Shown: piece by piece, positions 1-7,903 of the stretch
How positions within the stretch are numbered: the stretch's first letter is position 1
How the letters are laid out: every line of letters begins with the position of its first letter
Source of the DNA: Pseudomonas thivervalensis
GTDB taxonomy: Bacteria > Pseudomonadota > Gammaproteobacteria > Pseudomonadales > Pseudomonadaceae
Length of the DNA stretch: 64,000 bases
NCBI RefSeq assembly: GCF_001269655.1
Contig: NZ_LHVE01000013.1
Span: 186,001-250,000 of the forward strand
Reading direction: 5' to 3'
Notes under the pieces: model-generated
What the model was told of the DNA's origin: nothing
The model's database searches: none
Seen by the model: the letters and a program-made list of their open reading frames with translations, nothing else
Program-made: the position numbers and the translations under genes

Positions 1-1
1 C

Positions 2-2053
2 GACGACTTGTTCGTGGACAGCCAGCCCCTGCCCCAGGTACTGACCGCCACGCGCCTGAAACAATCGCCGGCGGCGGTGCCGGGCAGCATGACCGTGCTC
101 GACAGTGAGCTGATCAAGGCCAGCGGCGCGCGGGACATCAGCGAACTGCTGCGCCTGGTGCCGGGCATGATGGTCGGCAACATCAGCGGCAACCAGGCCG
201 CCGTCAACTACCACGGCACCAACGCCAGCGAAGCCCGGCGCATGCAAGTGCTGATCGACGGCCGCTCGGTGTACCGCGCCGGCCTGGCCACGGTGGACTG
301 GAGCGATATTCCGGTGGCCATGGAAGACATCGAGCGGATCGAAGTCTTCCGCGGCCCCAACACCGTCAGCTATGGCGCCAACGCGCTGATGGCGGTGGTC
401 AACATCATCACTCGGGCGCCAGCAGACAGCCACGGCACCCGGCTGAAAGTCACCCGGGGCCAGCGTGGCATCAGCGACTGGTACGCCAGCCAGGGCAGCG
501 GATGGGAAGGCGGCGACCTGCGGCTATCGCTGTCGGGTCAGGAAGACGATGGTTTTGACAGCGACCGCAACGGCGCCGATTACCGCGACAGCCGCCGCCT
601 GAACCGCTTCAACCTGTCCGTCAGCCAGACGCTGGACGAACGGCAGAGCATCGACTGGCAATTGAACGCCAAGGATGGGACCAACCAGCGGCCTTATACC
701 TACCGCCCTGTGTTCGCCGGGATTACCGCCGCTGGGGATAACTCCGACGTCATCGCCAAGGATTATGCCGGCTCACTGCGCTGGAACCTGGACCTGGACC
801 CTGACCACAGCCTTTATGTACAAGGCTCGATCCAGCACTGGGATCGCCAGCAGACCTGGCGCGCCTGTGACGCCGAGGTGTCCTTCAGCCCGCCACTGAC
901 CGACCTGTGGCAGCTCAACCCCTACTATGCCGAAAAGCTGGCGCGCAACATCCCCAGCTACATCAACAGCGGCGCGCCAGCCGGCACGCCCCAGGAACAG
1001 GCGTTGGCCAACCAGGTGCTCGACCAGTGGCGCAACGGCGCCTCGCAAACCCTGTGCGGCGATATCGACCAGAGCGCCCGGGAATCGCGCTACGACCTGG
1101 AGATCCAGGACACCCTGAGCCTGTCCGACAGCCTGCGACTGGTCACCGGGGGCAACTATCGCTACGACCGCGCTGACTCGGAAACCTACTTCAACGGTAC
1201 CCTTGACGACACCACGTGGCGCCTGTTCGGCCAGCTCGAATGGCGGGCCACCGAGCATTGGCTGTTGCAGGGCGGCGCGATGTTCGAAGACACCCGCCTG
1301 ACCGGCAGCTCGCTGACCCCGCGGATCGCGGTCAACTACCTGATCACCCCGCGCCACGGCCTGCGGGCGGTGTACTCCGAAGCCGTGCGCTCGCCGGACA
1401 TGTTCGAGAACAACGTCAACTGGAGCTATCAGGTCACCAACCTGCAACCCGCCGCCTTCGGCCAGAACAGTGCCCGTTACTTCGTCCGGACCCGCGGCCC
1501 GGGCAACCTGGAGCAAGAACACATGCGTTCCCGGGAACTGGGCTACAACGGTTATTTCGTGGACCTGGGGCTGGCGGTCGACGTGAAACTGTTCCATGAC
1601 GAAATCACCGGCATGATCAGTGAACCATTGCGCAACAATCAGTACATCGCCAGCAACAGCAACGAATCGCAATTCTCCGGGGCCGAAACCCAGTTCGACT
1701 GGCGCATGACCAGCGCCGACCGCTTGCGCCTGACCTATGCCTATGTCGACGCCCAGGCCAGCAACCCCCTCGACGAACAACTGACCGCCCGCAACAGCGG
1801 TTCGGCCGGCTGGCTACGGGACTGGGGCCAGGGCTGGAACAGCGCGCTGTTCTATTATGCCGCCGACGACCTCAACGGCTATCGCTTCGAACGGGTGGAC
1901 ACCCGCCTCGCCCGGCGCATTCCCCTGGGCAAGGCCAGCCTGGAACTGGCGGGCGTCCTGCAGCAGCGCCTGGACAACCAGCCCATGACCTTCGTCGACA
2001 ACCGTTACGACTCCCGCCATGTGGTGTACTTCAGCGCGGAGTTATCGTTCTAG
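2..2053 (+). CDS. TonB-dependent outer-membrane receptor, 5' end outside the window
   Basis: The reading frame is open from the first base, so signal peptide and start lie upstream; about 684 residues are seen. The N-terminal part is a plug domain with the usual landmarks VLIDGRSVY and IERIEVFRGP followed by a YGANALMAVVNIIT stretch. The rest is a beta-barrel rich in aromatic/polar alternation and ends in Phe (AELSF), as outer-membrane barrels do. It would import a scarce ligand (siderophore, cofactor or metal complex) using TonB energy; the ligand cannot be told from sequence. The stop codon TAG touches the ATG of the next gene, and a third gene follows with overlap, suggesting a receptor, periplasmic protein and sensor kinase unit. 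Confidence 0.9.
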   Translation, partial: DDLFVDSQPLPQVLTATRLKQSPAAVPGSMTVLDSELIKASGARDISELLRLVPGMMVGNISGNQAAVNYHGTNASEARRMQVLIDGRSVYRAGLATVDWSDIPVAMEDIERIEVFRGPNTVSYGANALMAVVNIITRAPADSHGTRLKVTRGQRGISDWYASQGSGWEGGDLRLSLSGQEDDGFDSDRNGADYRDSRRLNRFNLSVSQTLDERQSIDWQLNAKDGTNQRPYTYRPVFAGITAAGDNSDVIAKDYAGSLRWNLDLDPDHSLYVQGSIQHWDRQQTWRACDAEVSFSPPLTDLWQLNPYYAEKLARNIPSYINSGAPAGTPQEQALANQVLDQWRNGASQTLCGDIDQSARESRYDLEIQDTLSLSDSLRLVTGGNYRYDRADSETYFNGTLDDTTWRLFGQLEWRATEHWLLQGGAMFEDTRLTGSSLTPRIAVNYLITPRHGLRAVYSEAVRSPDMFENNVNWSYQVTNLQPAAFGQNSARYFVRTRGPGNLEQEHMRSRELGYNGYFVDLGLAVDVKLFHDEITGMISEPLRNNQYIASNSNESQFSGAETQFDWRMTSADRLRLTYAYVDAQASNPLDEQLTARNSGSAGWLRDWGQGWNSALFYYAADDLNGYRFERVDTRLARRIPLGKASLELAGVLQQRLDNQPMTFVDNRYDSRHVVYFSAELSF

Positions 2054-2986
2054 ATGTCCCGACGCCGCCCCCGCAAGACGCCATTTCATGGCCGCCTGAC
2101 GCTGGCCCTGTGCCTGGTGTTTGCCGGATGGCTGGCCGCCCTCCAAGCCCGGGCCGCCGAAGTCCTGTTGACCGGCGCCGAGGACAGCCCGGGCGTGCAA
2201 TCTTTCACCCAGGCCCTGAAGATCCTGCGACCCGAAGACAACGTGCGGTTCACGCCGCTGGCCAACCTGCCGGCGCCGGACAAACTACCGGGCCATGTCC
2301 GTCTGGTCCTGCTTGACCTGCCGAGCCTGGAGTGGCGCCTGCAAGACGCCCGGGGGCCGGCGACCCTGGTGCTGCGCATCAGCCGCCAGCAAGCCCGCGA
2401 CCGCCTGGGCGAGGCAACGCCCGCGCACCTGAGCCTGTTGTGGAGCGATCCACCCATGGCGCGGCAACTGCGGCTGATTCGCACCATCCTGCCGCAAGTG
2501 CGACGGGTCGGCGTGCTTTACGACGCCCACAGTGAATTCCTGCTCAAGGACCTCCAACAGGCTGCCGAGCCGCTGGGCCTGGTCATCGTCAGTGAACGCT
2601 GGGATGACACCAGCGACAGCCGCCCGCTGCAGAACCTGCTGGGCCAGAGTGACGTGCTGCTGGGCCTCGATGACCCCGACTTGTACAACCCCAAGACCGT
2701 GAAAAACCTGTTGCTCAGCAGCTACGCCCGGCAACGCGCGCTGATCGGGCCCAGCGCCGCATTCGTCAAGGCCGGCAGCCTGGCCAGCACCTACAGCGAC
2801 CAACAAGACTGGCTGGCGATTCTCGACGACCTGCTCGACCGCCCCGCCACGACCTGGCCGCGCACGCTGTACCCGGACCGCTTCAAAGTCCTGGGCAACC
2901 GGCAGGTCGCCCGCTCGCTGGGGATCGAACCGCTTGACGCCGAATCCGTCGCGGCAACGTTGGCCGAAGGAGAACACCGCCCATGA
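2054..2986 (+). CDS. Periplasmic ABC-transporter substrate-binding-like protein (PF04392 type)
   Basis: 310 residues with a hydrophobic N-terminal segment (about residues 15-35, ending ARAAE), so probably exported. The fold resembles the ABC_sub_bind family (PF04392): features such as VRRVGVLYDAHSE, a two-lobed alternating pattern and SSYARQRALIGPSAAFVKAG near the C-terminal lobe. No permease or ATPase gene is adjacent. Instead it sits directly after a TonB receptor gene and overlaps the sensor kinase gene by ATGA. I infer it may act as a periplasmic ligand sensor that informs the kinase rather than as part of a transporter. No strong ribosome-binding site precedes the ATG, which abuts the upstream stop; translation is probably coupled. 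Confidence 0.7.
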   Translation: MSRRRPRKTPFHGRLTLALCLVFAGWLAALQARAAEVLLTGAEDSPGVQSFTQALKILRPEDNVRFTPLANLPAPDKLPGHVRLVLLDLPSLEWRLQDARGPATLVLRISRQQARDRLGEATPAHLSLLWSDPPMARQLRLIRTILPQVRRVGVLYDAHSEFLLKDLQQAAEPLGLVIVSERWDDTSDSRPLQNLLGQSDVLLGLDDPDLYNPKTVKNLLLSSYARQRALIGPSAAFVKAGSLASTYSDQQDWLAILDDLLDRPATTWPRTLYPDRFKVLGNRQVARSLGIEPLDAESVAATLAEGEHRP

Positions 2987-4884
2987 CCTTGCGTCGCCGT
3001 TGGGACATCAACACCCGTACCCAGCTCATCGCCCTCGGCCCGGCGTTGCTGCTGACCTTGCTGCTGATCAGCTTCTTTACCTTCGTGCGGATCCAGGATT
3101 TGCGCCAGGAGCTCAATCACACCGGGCAACTGATCGCCAACCAACTGGCCCCCGCCACGGAATACGGGGTGATTTCCGGCAACAACGAAGTGTTGGAAAG
3201 CCTGCTCACCGCGACCCTGGCCACCCCACACGTGCGCTTCCTGGAGGTCCAGGACAGCACCGACAAGGTCCTGGTGTACGTCGAACAACCCGAGCAGGTC
3301 CACAGCCGTGCCCAGCAGATCGAAGTCTTCCAGGCCCCGGTGCGCCTGCAGCGCATTGCCCTGAACAATGACTTCCTGCAAGGCAACAGCCCATCCGTCG
3401 AAGCGGCCGGCGAAGATTACCTGGGCCGCGTGATCGTCGGCATGTCCAGCGACGCCTTCAGCCAGCGGCAGCAGGAAATCCTGTTCAAGGCCGCGATCCT
3501 GGCGCTGTTCGCGCTGCTGTTCACCTTCCTGGTGGCGCGCCGGCTGGCGACCAGCCTGTCCCGGCCGATCCGCGACATCGGCAACGCGGTCAAGGCCATC
3601 CAGCAAGGCGACTACAGCACCCCGCTGCCGATCGTCGATGACGCCGAACTGGGGGCCTTGTCGCGGCACATCAACAACCTTGCCAACGGCTTGGAGCAAG
3701 CCAGCCGCGAACAGCACCAGGCCATGGCGCAGTTGATCAAGACCCGCGAAGAAGCGGAAAAAGCCAACAGCGCCAAGTCCGAGTTCCTGGCGATGATGAG
3801 CCATGAATTGCGTACGCCCATGAACGGTGTGCTGGGCATGCTGCAATTGTTGGAAACCACCCGCATGACCGACGAACAGCACGAGTACACGGCGCTGGCC
3901 TCGGAATCCACCGAACATCTGCTGAAGGTGATCAACGACATCCTCGACTTCTCGCGCATCGAACGCTCGGCCCTGGAACTGGAACACATCCCGTTCAACC
4001 TGGCCGAACTGGTGGGCAGTTGCGCGCAGTCTTTCCAGCACAGCGCCGCGCAGCGCAAGCTGGGCCTGGACCTGCTGGTCCCGGACGACATGCAAGCCTT
4101 GCAGGTCCAGGGTGATCCGACGCGGATACGGCAGATCCTGGTGAACCTGATCGGCAACGCGCTGAAGTTCACCGAGCAAGGCCGTGTCACCGTGCAATGC
4201 CAGTGGCAGGCCCTGGACCACGAGCTGCTGTGGTTCACCTGCACGGTGCGCGACAGTGGCATTGGTATCCCCGCCGAGAGCCTGGAACGCATGTTCGACG
4301 CCTTCCAGCAGGCCGACAATTCGATTTCCCGGCGCTACGGCGGCACCGGCCTGGGCCTGCCGATCGCCCGCACCCTGGCCGAACGCATGGGCGGGACGCT
4401 GCGGGCCCAGAGCGAAGAAGGCCAGGGCTCGGTGTTCACCCTCGAGATCCCGCTGGCCCGGTCGCGCCAGACGCCACCGACCCTGGCGCCGCGGCTGCCC
4501 GTCGGCAACCGCGATGGTGAAGGCCGCAACGTGCTGCTGGTGGAAGACAACCCGGTCAACCAGACGGTGATCGAAGCCATGCTGCGCAGCCTGGGCTTCA
4601 CCGTCAGCGTCGCCACCGATGGCGCCCAGGCGGTGCGCAGCGCCGAAAGTCTGATTTTCGAAGCGATCCTCATGGATTGCCGATTGCCCGTCATCGATGG
4701 CTACGAAGCCACGCGGCAGATCCGTCAACTGCCGGGCTGCGACCAGGTGCCGATCATCGCCCTGACGGCCAACGCCTTGCAGGGTGACCGTGAAGCCTGC
4801 CTCGCGGCGGGCATGAACGATTACCTGGCCAAGCCGTTCAAAAGGAATGACCTGCAGCAGATTCTGCAGCGTTGGGTGAATTAG
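2983..4884 (+). CDS. Hybrid sensor histidine kinase / response regulator
   Basis: 633 residues. Order seen: transmembrane helix about 18-40; periplasmic sensor region about 40-165, CHASE8-like (inference); second helix about 165-187; HAMP linker; HisKA with phospho-acceptor His274 in SHELRTPMNG; HATPase with GIGIP and GGTGLGL boxes; receiver domain about 510-633 with phospho-acceptor Asp565 (LMDCRLP) and the switch Lys in AKPFKR. There is no C-terminal HPt domain, so phosphate must leave through a separate HPt protein. Position next to fabA matches that of PA1611 in P. aeruginosa, a hybrid kinase known to work with the HptB/RetS network; orthology is likely but not proven here. Start overlaps the preceding stop (ATGA). 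Confidence 0.92.
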   Translation: MTLRRRWDINTRTQLIALGPALLLTLLLISFFTFVRIQDLRQELNHTGQLIANQLAPATEYGVISGNNEVLESLLTATLATPHVRFLEVQDSTDKVLVYVEQPEQVHSRAQQIEVFQAPVRLQRIALNNDFLQGNSPSVEAAGEDYLGRVIVGMSSDAFSQRQQEILFKAAILALFALLFTFLVARRLATSLSRPIRDIGNAVKAIQQGDYSTPLPIVDDAELGALSRHINNLANGLEQASREQHQAMAQLIKTREEAEKANSAKSEFLAMMSHELRTPMNGVLGMLQLLETTRMTDEQHEYTALASESTEHLLKVINDILDFSRIERSALELEHIPFNLAELVGSCAQSFQHSAAQRKLGLDLLVPDDMQALQVQGDPTRIRQILVNLIGNALKFTEQGRVTVQCQWQALDHELLWFTCTVRDSGIGIPAESLERMFDAFQQADNSISRRYGGTGLGLPIARTLAERMGGTLRAQSEEGQGSVFTLEIPLARSRQTPPTLAPRLPVGNRDGEGRNVLLVEDNPVNQTVIEAMLRSLGFTVSVATDGAQAVRSAESLIFEAILMDCRLPVIDGYEATRQIRQLPGCDQVPIIALTANALQGDREACLAAGMNDYLAKPFKRNDLQQILQRWVN

Positions 4885-4982
4885 AACAGGCTAACGGACC
4901 ATCTGTGACTGGCGTGAAAGGCGAAAGTGCGGCAGTCTTAGGCACCCGAACAAGCCTCGATTGGGGCTTGAATAAAAATTTC

Positions 4983-5000
4983 AGTGCACAGGTGTACATT
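4983..5000. promoter_or_regulatory. Imperfect palindrome upstream of fabA, candidate fatty-acid regulator operator
   Basis: AGTGCACAGGTGTACATT reads as an imperfect 18-bp palindrome (13 of 18 positions symmetrical), 133 bp before the fabA ATG. TetR-family regulators of unsaturated fatty-acid genes (DesT in P. aeruginosa, FabR in enterics) bind palindromes of this general kind upstream of fabA/fabB. The match is by eye only; which protein binds, if any, is inference. No convincing -35/-10 pair could be assigned. Confidence 0.35.
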
Positions 5001-5132
5001 CATTTCCCGTGTGCTGTGACTTTCACTACAACGCAATAGTCTATGAGTAGGCTGTCGATTCGAGGCATGAACGCTTCGATCGGCCGGGAAGATTTGCCCC
5101 ACCCTGCCGCATGGGACTATTGAGGAGCTCGC

Positions 5133-5648
5133 ATGACCAAACAAAACGCCTTTACCCGGGAAGACCTGCTGCGCTGCAGTCGCGGTGAGCTGTTCGGCCC
5201 AGGTAACGCGCAACTGCCCGCCCCGAACATGCTGATGGTGGATCGCATCACCCATATCAGCGAAGAGGGTGGCAAGTACGGCAAAGGTGAATTGGTCGCC
5301 GAGCTGGATATCACTCCGGACCTGTGGTTCTTCGCCTGCCACTTCGAAGGTGACCCGGTGATGCCAGGCTGCCTGGGCCTGGACGCCATGTGGCAACTGG
5401 TCGGTTTCTTCCTCGGCTGGCAAGGCCTGCCGGGGCGCGGTCGCGCCCTGGGTTCGGGCGAAGTGAAGTTCTTTGGTCAGGTCCTCCCGACCGCCAAGAA
5501 AATCACCTATAACATTCATATCAAACGCGTCCTCAAGGGCAAGCTGAACATGGCCATTGCCGATGGTTCGGTTGCCGTGGATGGTCGCGAGATCTACACC
5601 GCCGAAGGCCTCCGGGTCGGCGTTTTCACCTCCACTGACAACTTCTAA
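5133..5648 (+). CDS. fabA: 3-hydroxydecanoyl-ACP dehydratase/isomerase FabA
   Basis: 171 residues, the standard FabA length. It dehydrates 3-hydroxydecanoyl-ACP and isomerises trans-2- to cis-3-decenoyl-ACP, the committing step of anaerobic unsaturated fatty-acid synthesis. Active-site residues are visible: His70 in ACHFEGDPVMPGC and Asp84 in LGLDAMWQLVGF. A strong ribosome-binding site (GAGGAG) precedes the ATG. fabB starts 11 bp after the stop, forming the usual fabAB operon. Cytoplasmic homodimeric hotdog enzyme. Confidence 0.98.
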   Translation: MTKQNAFTREDLLRCSRGELFGPGNAQLPAPNMLMVDRITHISEEGGKYGKGELVAELDITPDLWFFACHFEGDPVMPGCLGLDAMWQLVGFFLGWQGLPGRGRALGSGEVKFFGQVLPTAKKITYNIHIKRVLKGKLNMAIADGSVAVDGREIYTAEGLRVGVFTSTDNF

Positions 5649-5659
5649 GGGTTATCCGC

Positions 5660-6880
5660 ATGCGCCGCGTCGTTATCACTGGTCTGGGCATCGTTTCGTG
5701 CCTGGGCAATGACAAAGAGACCGTCTCCGCTAACCTGCGTGCAAGTCGCCCTGGCATCCGGTTCAATCCGGAATATGCCGAAATGGGTCTGCGTAGCCAG
5801 GTTTCCGGCTCCATTGACCTCAACCTCGAAGAACTGATCGATCGCAAGATCTACCGTTTCGTCGGCCATGCGGCGGCCTACGCCTACCTGGCCATGAAGG
5901 ACGCCATCGCTGACTCCGGCCTGACCGAAGAGCAGGTTTCCAACGTACGCACCGGCCTGATCGCCGGCTCCGGTGGCGCCTCCACCTTGAACCAGATGGA
6001 AGCGCTGGACATCCTGCGCGAAAAAGGCGTCAAGCGCGTCGGCCCGTACCGCGTCACGCGGACCATGGGCAGCACCGTTTCGGCCTGCCTGGCCACGCCG
6101 TTCAAGATCAAGGGCCTGAACTACTCGATCTCCTCCGCTTGCGCCACCAGTGCCCACTGCATTGGTACCGCTGTCGAGCAGATCCAGATGGGCAAGCAGG
6201 ACATCGTATTCGCCGGCGGCGGTGAAGAAGAACATTGGAGCCAGTCGTTCCTGTTCGACGCCATGGGCGCCCTGTCCAGCAAGCGCAACGACACCCCGGA
6301 AAAAGCTTCCCGTGCCTACGATGCCGACCGTGACGGCTTCGTCATCGCTGGCGGCGGCGGCATGGTCGTGGTCGAGGAGCTGGAACACGCCCTGGCCCGT
6401 GGCGCGAAGATCTACGCGGAAATCGTCGGCTACGGCGCCACGTCCGACGGCTACGACATGGTCGCGCCAAGCGGCGAAGGTGCCGTGCGTTGCATGCAGA
6501 TGGCCATGTCCACCGTCGATGCACCGATCGACTACCTGAACACCCACGGCACCTCGACCCCGGTCGGCGACGTCGCGGAAATGAAAGGTGTGCGCGAAGT
6601 GTTCGGCGACAAGGCCCCGGCCATCAGCTCCACCAAGAGCCTGTCGGGTCACTCCCTGGGCGCCGCCGGCGTTCACGAAGCGATCTACTGCATGCTGATG
6701 ATGGAAGGCAACTTCATGGCCGGTTCCGCCAACATCGACGAGCTGGACCCGGAAGTGGCCGACCTGCCCATCCTGACCAAGACTCGCGAAAACGCCACCA
6801 TCAATACCGTGATGAGCAACAGCTTCGGCTTCGGTGGCACCAACGCCACCCTGGTGATGAAGCGCTGGCAGGGCGCGTAG
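5660..6880 (+). CDS. fabB: 3-oxoacyl-ACP synthase I FabB
   Basis: 406 residues. Condenses malonyl-ACP with acyl-ACP and is required to elongate the cis-3-decenoyl-ACP made by FabA. Catalytic triad residues are in place: Cys161 (SSACATSAHC), a His in NTHGTSTPVGD and a His in KSLSGHSLGAAG; the glycine-rich SFGFGGTNA loop is near the C-terminus. It is cotranscribed with fabA. Its TAG stop lies inside the first bases of a REP-like palindrome, and a rho-independent terminator follows about 70 bp later. Confidence 0.98.
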   Translation: MRRVVITGLGIVSCLGNDKETVSANLRASRPGIRFNPEYAEMGLRSQVSGSIDLNLEELIDRKIYRFVGHAAAYAYLAMKDAIADSGLTEEQVSNVRTGLIAGSGGASTLNQMEALDILREKGVKRVGPYRVTRTMGSTVSACLATPFKIKGLNYSISSACATSAHCIGTAVEQIQMGKQDIVFAGGGEEEHWSQSFLFDAMGALSSKRNDTPEKASRAYDADRDGFVIAGGGGMVVVEELEHALARGAKIYAEIVGYGATSDGYDMVAPSGEGAVRCMQMAMSTVDAPIDYLNTHGTSTPVGDVAEMKGVREVFGDKAPAISSTKSLSGHSLGAAGVHEAIYCMLMMEGNFMAGSANIDELDPEVADLPILTKTRENATINTVMSNSFGFGGTNATLVMKRWQGA

Positions 6881-6939
6881 GAGCTGCCGCAGGCTGCGAT
6901 CTTTTAAAGCGAAAGATCGCAGGCTTCGCCAGCTCCTAC
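6877..6939. repeat. REP-like palindrome, type C (GTAGGAGCTG...), overlapping the fabB stop
   Basis: Inverted repeat with outer arms GTAGGAGCTG / CAGCTCCTAC and inner arms GCTGCGATCTTT / AAGATCGCAG. The same family recurs at 7767-7864, 16833-16936, 40505-40601 and 50650-50754. Here the two halves are close together (short loop). The fabB stop codon TAG (6878-6880) is part of the left arm. Confidence 0.85.
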
Positions 6940-6950
6940 AGGAGCCGACA

Positions 6951-6986
6951 AAAAAACGCCCCGACTGGTTCGGGGCGTTTTTTTTG
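6951..6986 (+). terminator. Rho-independent terminator of fabAB
   Basis: A-run, then stem ACGCCCCGA / TCGGGGCGT with a four-base loop, then a run of eight T residues. The flanking A- and T-runs could make it work in both directions. Confidence 0.93.
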
Positions 6987-7021
6987 CCTGCTCACATTAA
7001 AAAGTTCTGTGGGTATGCCCT

Positions 7022-7111
7022 TGTGGGAGCGAGCTTGCTCGCGATAGCGGTTCGACAGTCAATGACAGTGTTGAATGTCAGTCCGCCTTCGCGAGCACGC
7101 TCGCTCCCACA
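7022..7111. repeat. REP-like pair, type A (TGTGGGAGCGAGCTTGCTCGCG)
   Basis: Two copies in inverted orientation about 45 bp apart; the left reads TGTGGGAGCGAGCTTGCTCG and the right is its near-complement with one change (gagcAcgctcg). Each copy is itself palindromic around GCGAGC..GCTCGC. This is the commonest repeat in the window. Confidence 0.85.
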
Positions 7112-7163
7112 GGTTTTTCTGACCTCCCTCCCACACAGGCTCGCTCCCGCAGTTGACTCCAAT

Positions 7164-7628
7164 TCAGCGCACGACAAACCGCTGCTGCGTCAGCAGCCGA
7201 TCCCCCTGGAACACCATGAACCGCCACTCCCCCGGCACCACTTCGTGGCTTTCGGTGAACTCGTAGGCCATGACGTCCTGAGGCGCGCCGGGCACCACTT
7301 TCTGGATCACCTCGAACTTGTCGTGGCGCACGCCATCGGGGGTGCGGATACCGGGGGTGAAGTACAACAGGGTCAACGGCTGGTCGTCTGCGACCTTGCC
7401 GGCCAATTGATAGCGCATGCCGAACTTGGTGCCCAGCTTCGCCGGTACGCTCTCGGTCTGGCGAATCTGCTCGTTGCTGCGCCGCAGGACCCGCTCTCCC
7501 GATTGCAGCTCGGCTTGCGGCCCTTCGAAGACGCCATATTCCACCGGGCCTTCGACACGGACTTCGGCCTGTGCCAGGCCGCAGGTCAACAACAGCGCGA
7601 CCAGTGCGCTTGAACGGGTGAGGTGCAT
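7164..7628 (-). CDS. DUF3859 family secreted protein
   Basis: 154 residues when started at the ATG preceded by AAGGAGCGCACT; a longer upstream extension of the frame runs into REP sequence and is not credible. A signal peptide is clear (MHLTRSSALVALLLTCGLAQA|EV). The mature part is a small beta-rich domain with YGVFEG near its start and a C-terminal EWRFMVFQGDRLLTQQRF motif, which I recognise as DUF3859. Function unknown; presumably periplasmic. It stands alone between repeat elements, transcribed toward the fabB terminator. Confidence 0.8.
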   Translation of the reverse strand: MHLTRSSALVALLLTCGLAQAEVRVEGPVEYGVFEGPQAELQSGERVLRRSNEQIRQTESVPAKLGTKFGMRYQLAGKVADDQPLTLLYFTPGIRTPDGVRHDKFEVIQKVVPGAPQDVMAYEFTESHEVVPGEWRFMVFQGDRLLTQQRFVVR

Positions 7629-7735
7629 AGTGCGCTCCTTGATTGAGATGAGCGCGAGGGTATGACGCGGGAGTGACAGGCTGATGACAAAGCGATGTTC
7701 GCCAGGCCAGCTATGGCCCGGGAATAGGGTTGGCC

Positions 7736-7893
7736 TGTGGCGAGGGCGCTTGCTCCCGCTCGACTCTGTAGGAGCTGGCGAAGCCTGCGATCTTTTGATC
7801 TTTCGCTTGAGACTCAAGTGACCGGGAAAAGATCGCAGCCTCGCTCCGCTCGACAGCTCCTACAGGCCCAGCGGGAGCAAGCGCCCTCGCCAC
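7736..7893. repeat. Nested REP composite: type C pair inside a type B pair
   Basis: Outer arms are type B (TGTGGCGAGGGCGCTTGCTC and its complement ending CTCGCCACA); inside them lies a complete type C pair (7767-7864, TGTAGGAGCTGGCGAAGCC ... GACAGCTCCTACA). The same nested plan is found at 16800-16964, so it is a recurring composite, not chance proximity. Confidence 0.85.
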
Positions 7894-7903
7894 AAAAGCG
7901 GGC

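Noticed and set aside
2791..4728. A 645-codon antisense frame over the sensor kinase gene
   Set aside because: Shadow of the kinase gene by base composition; no start signal and no recognisable domain.
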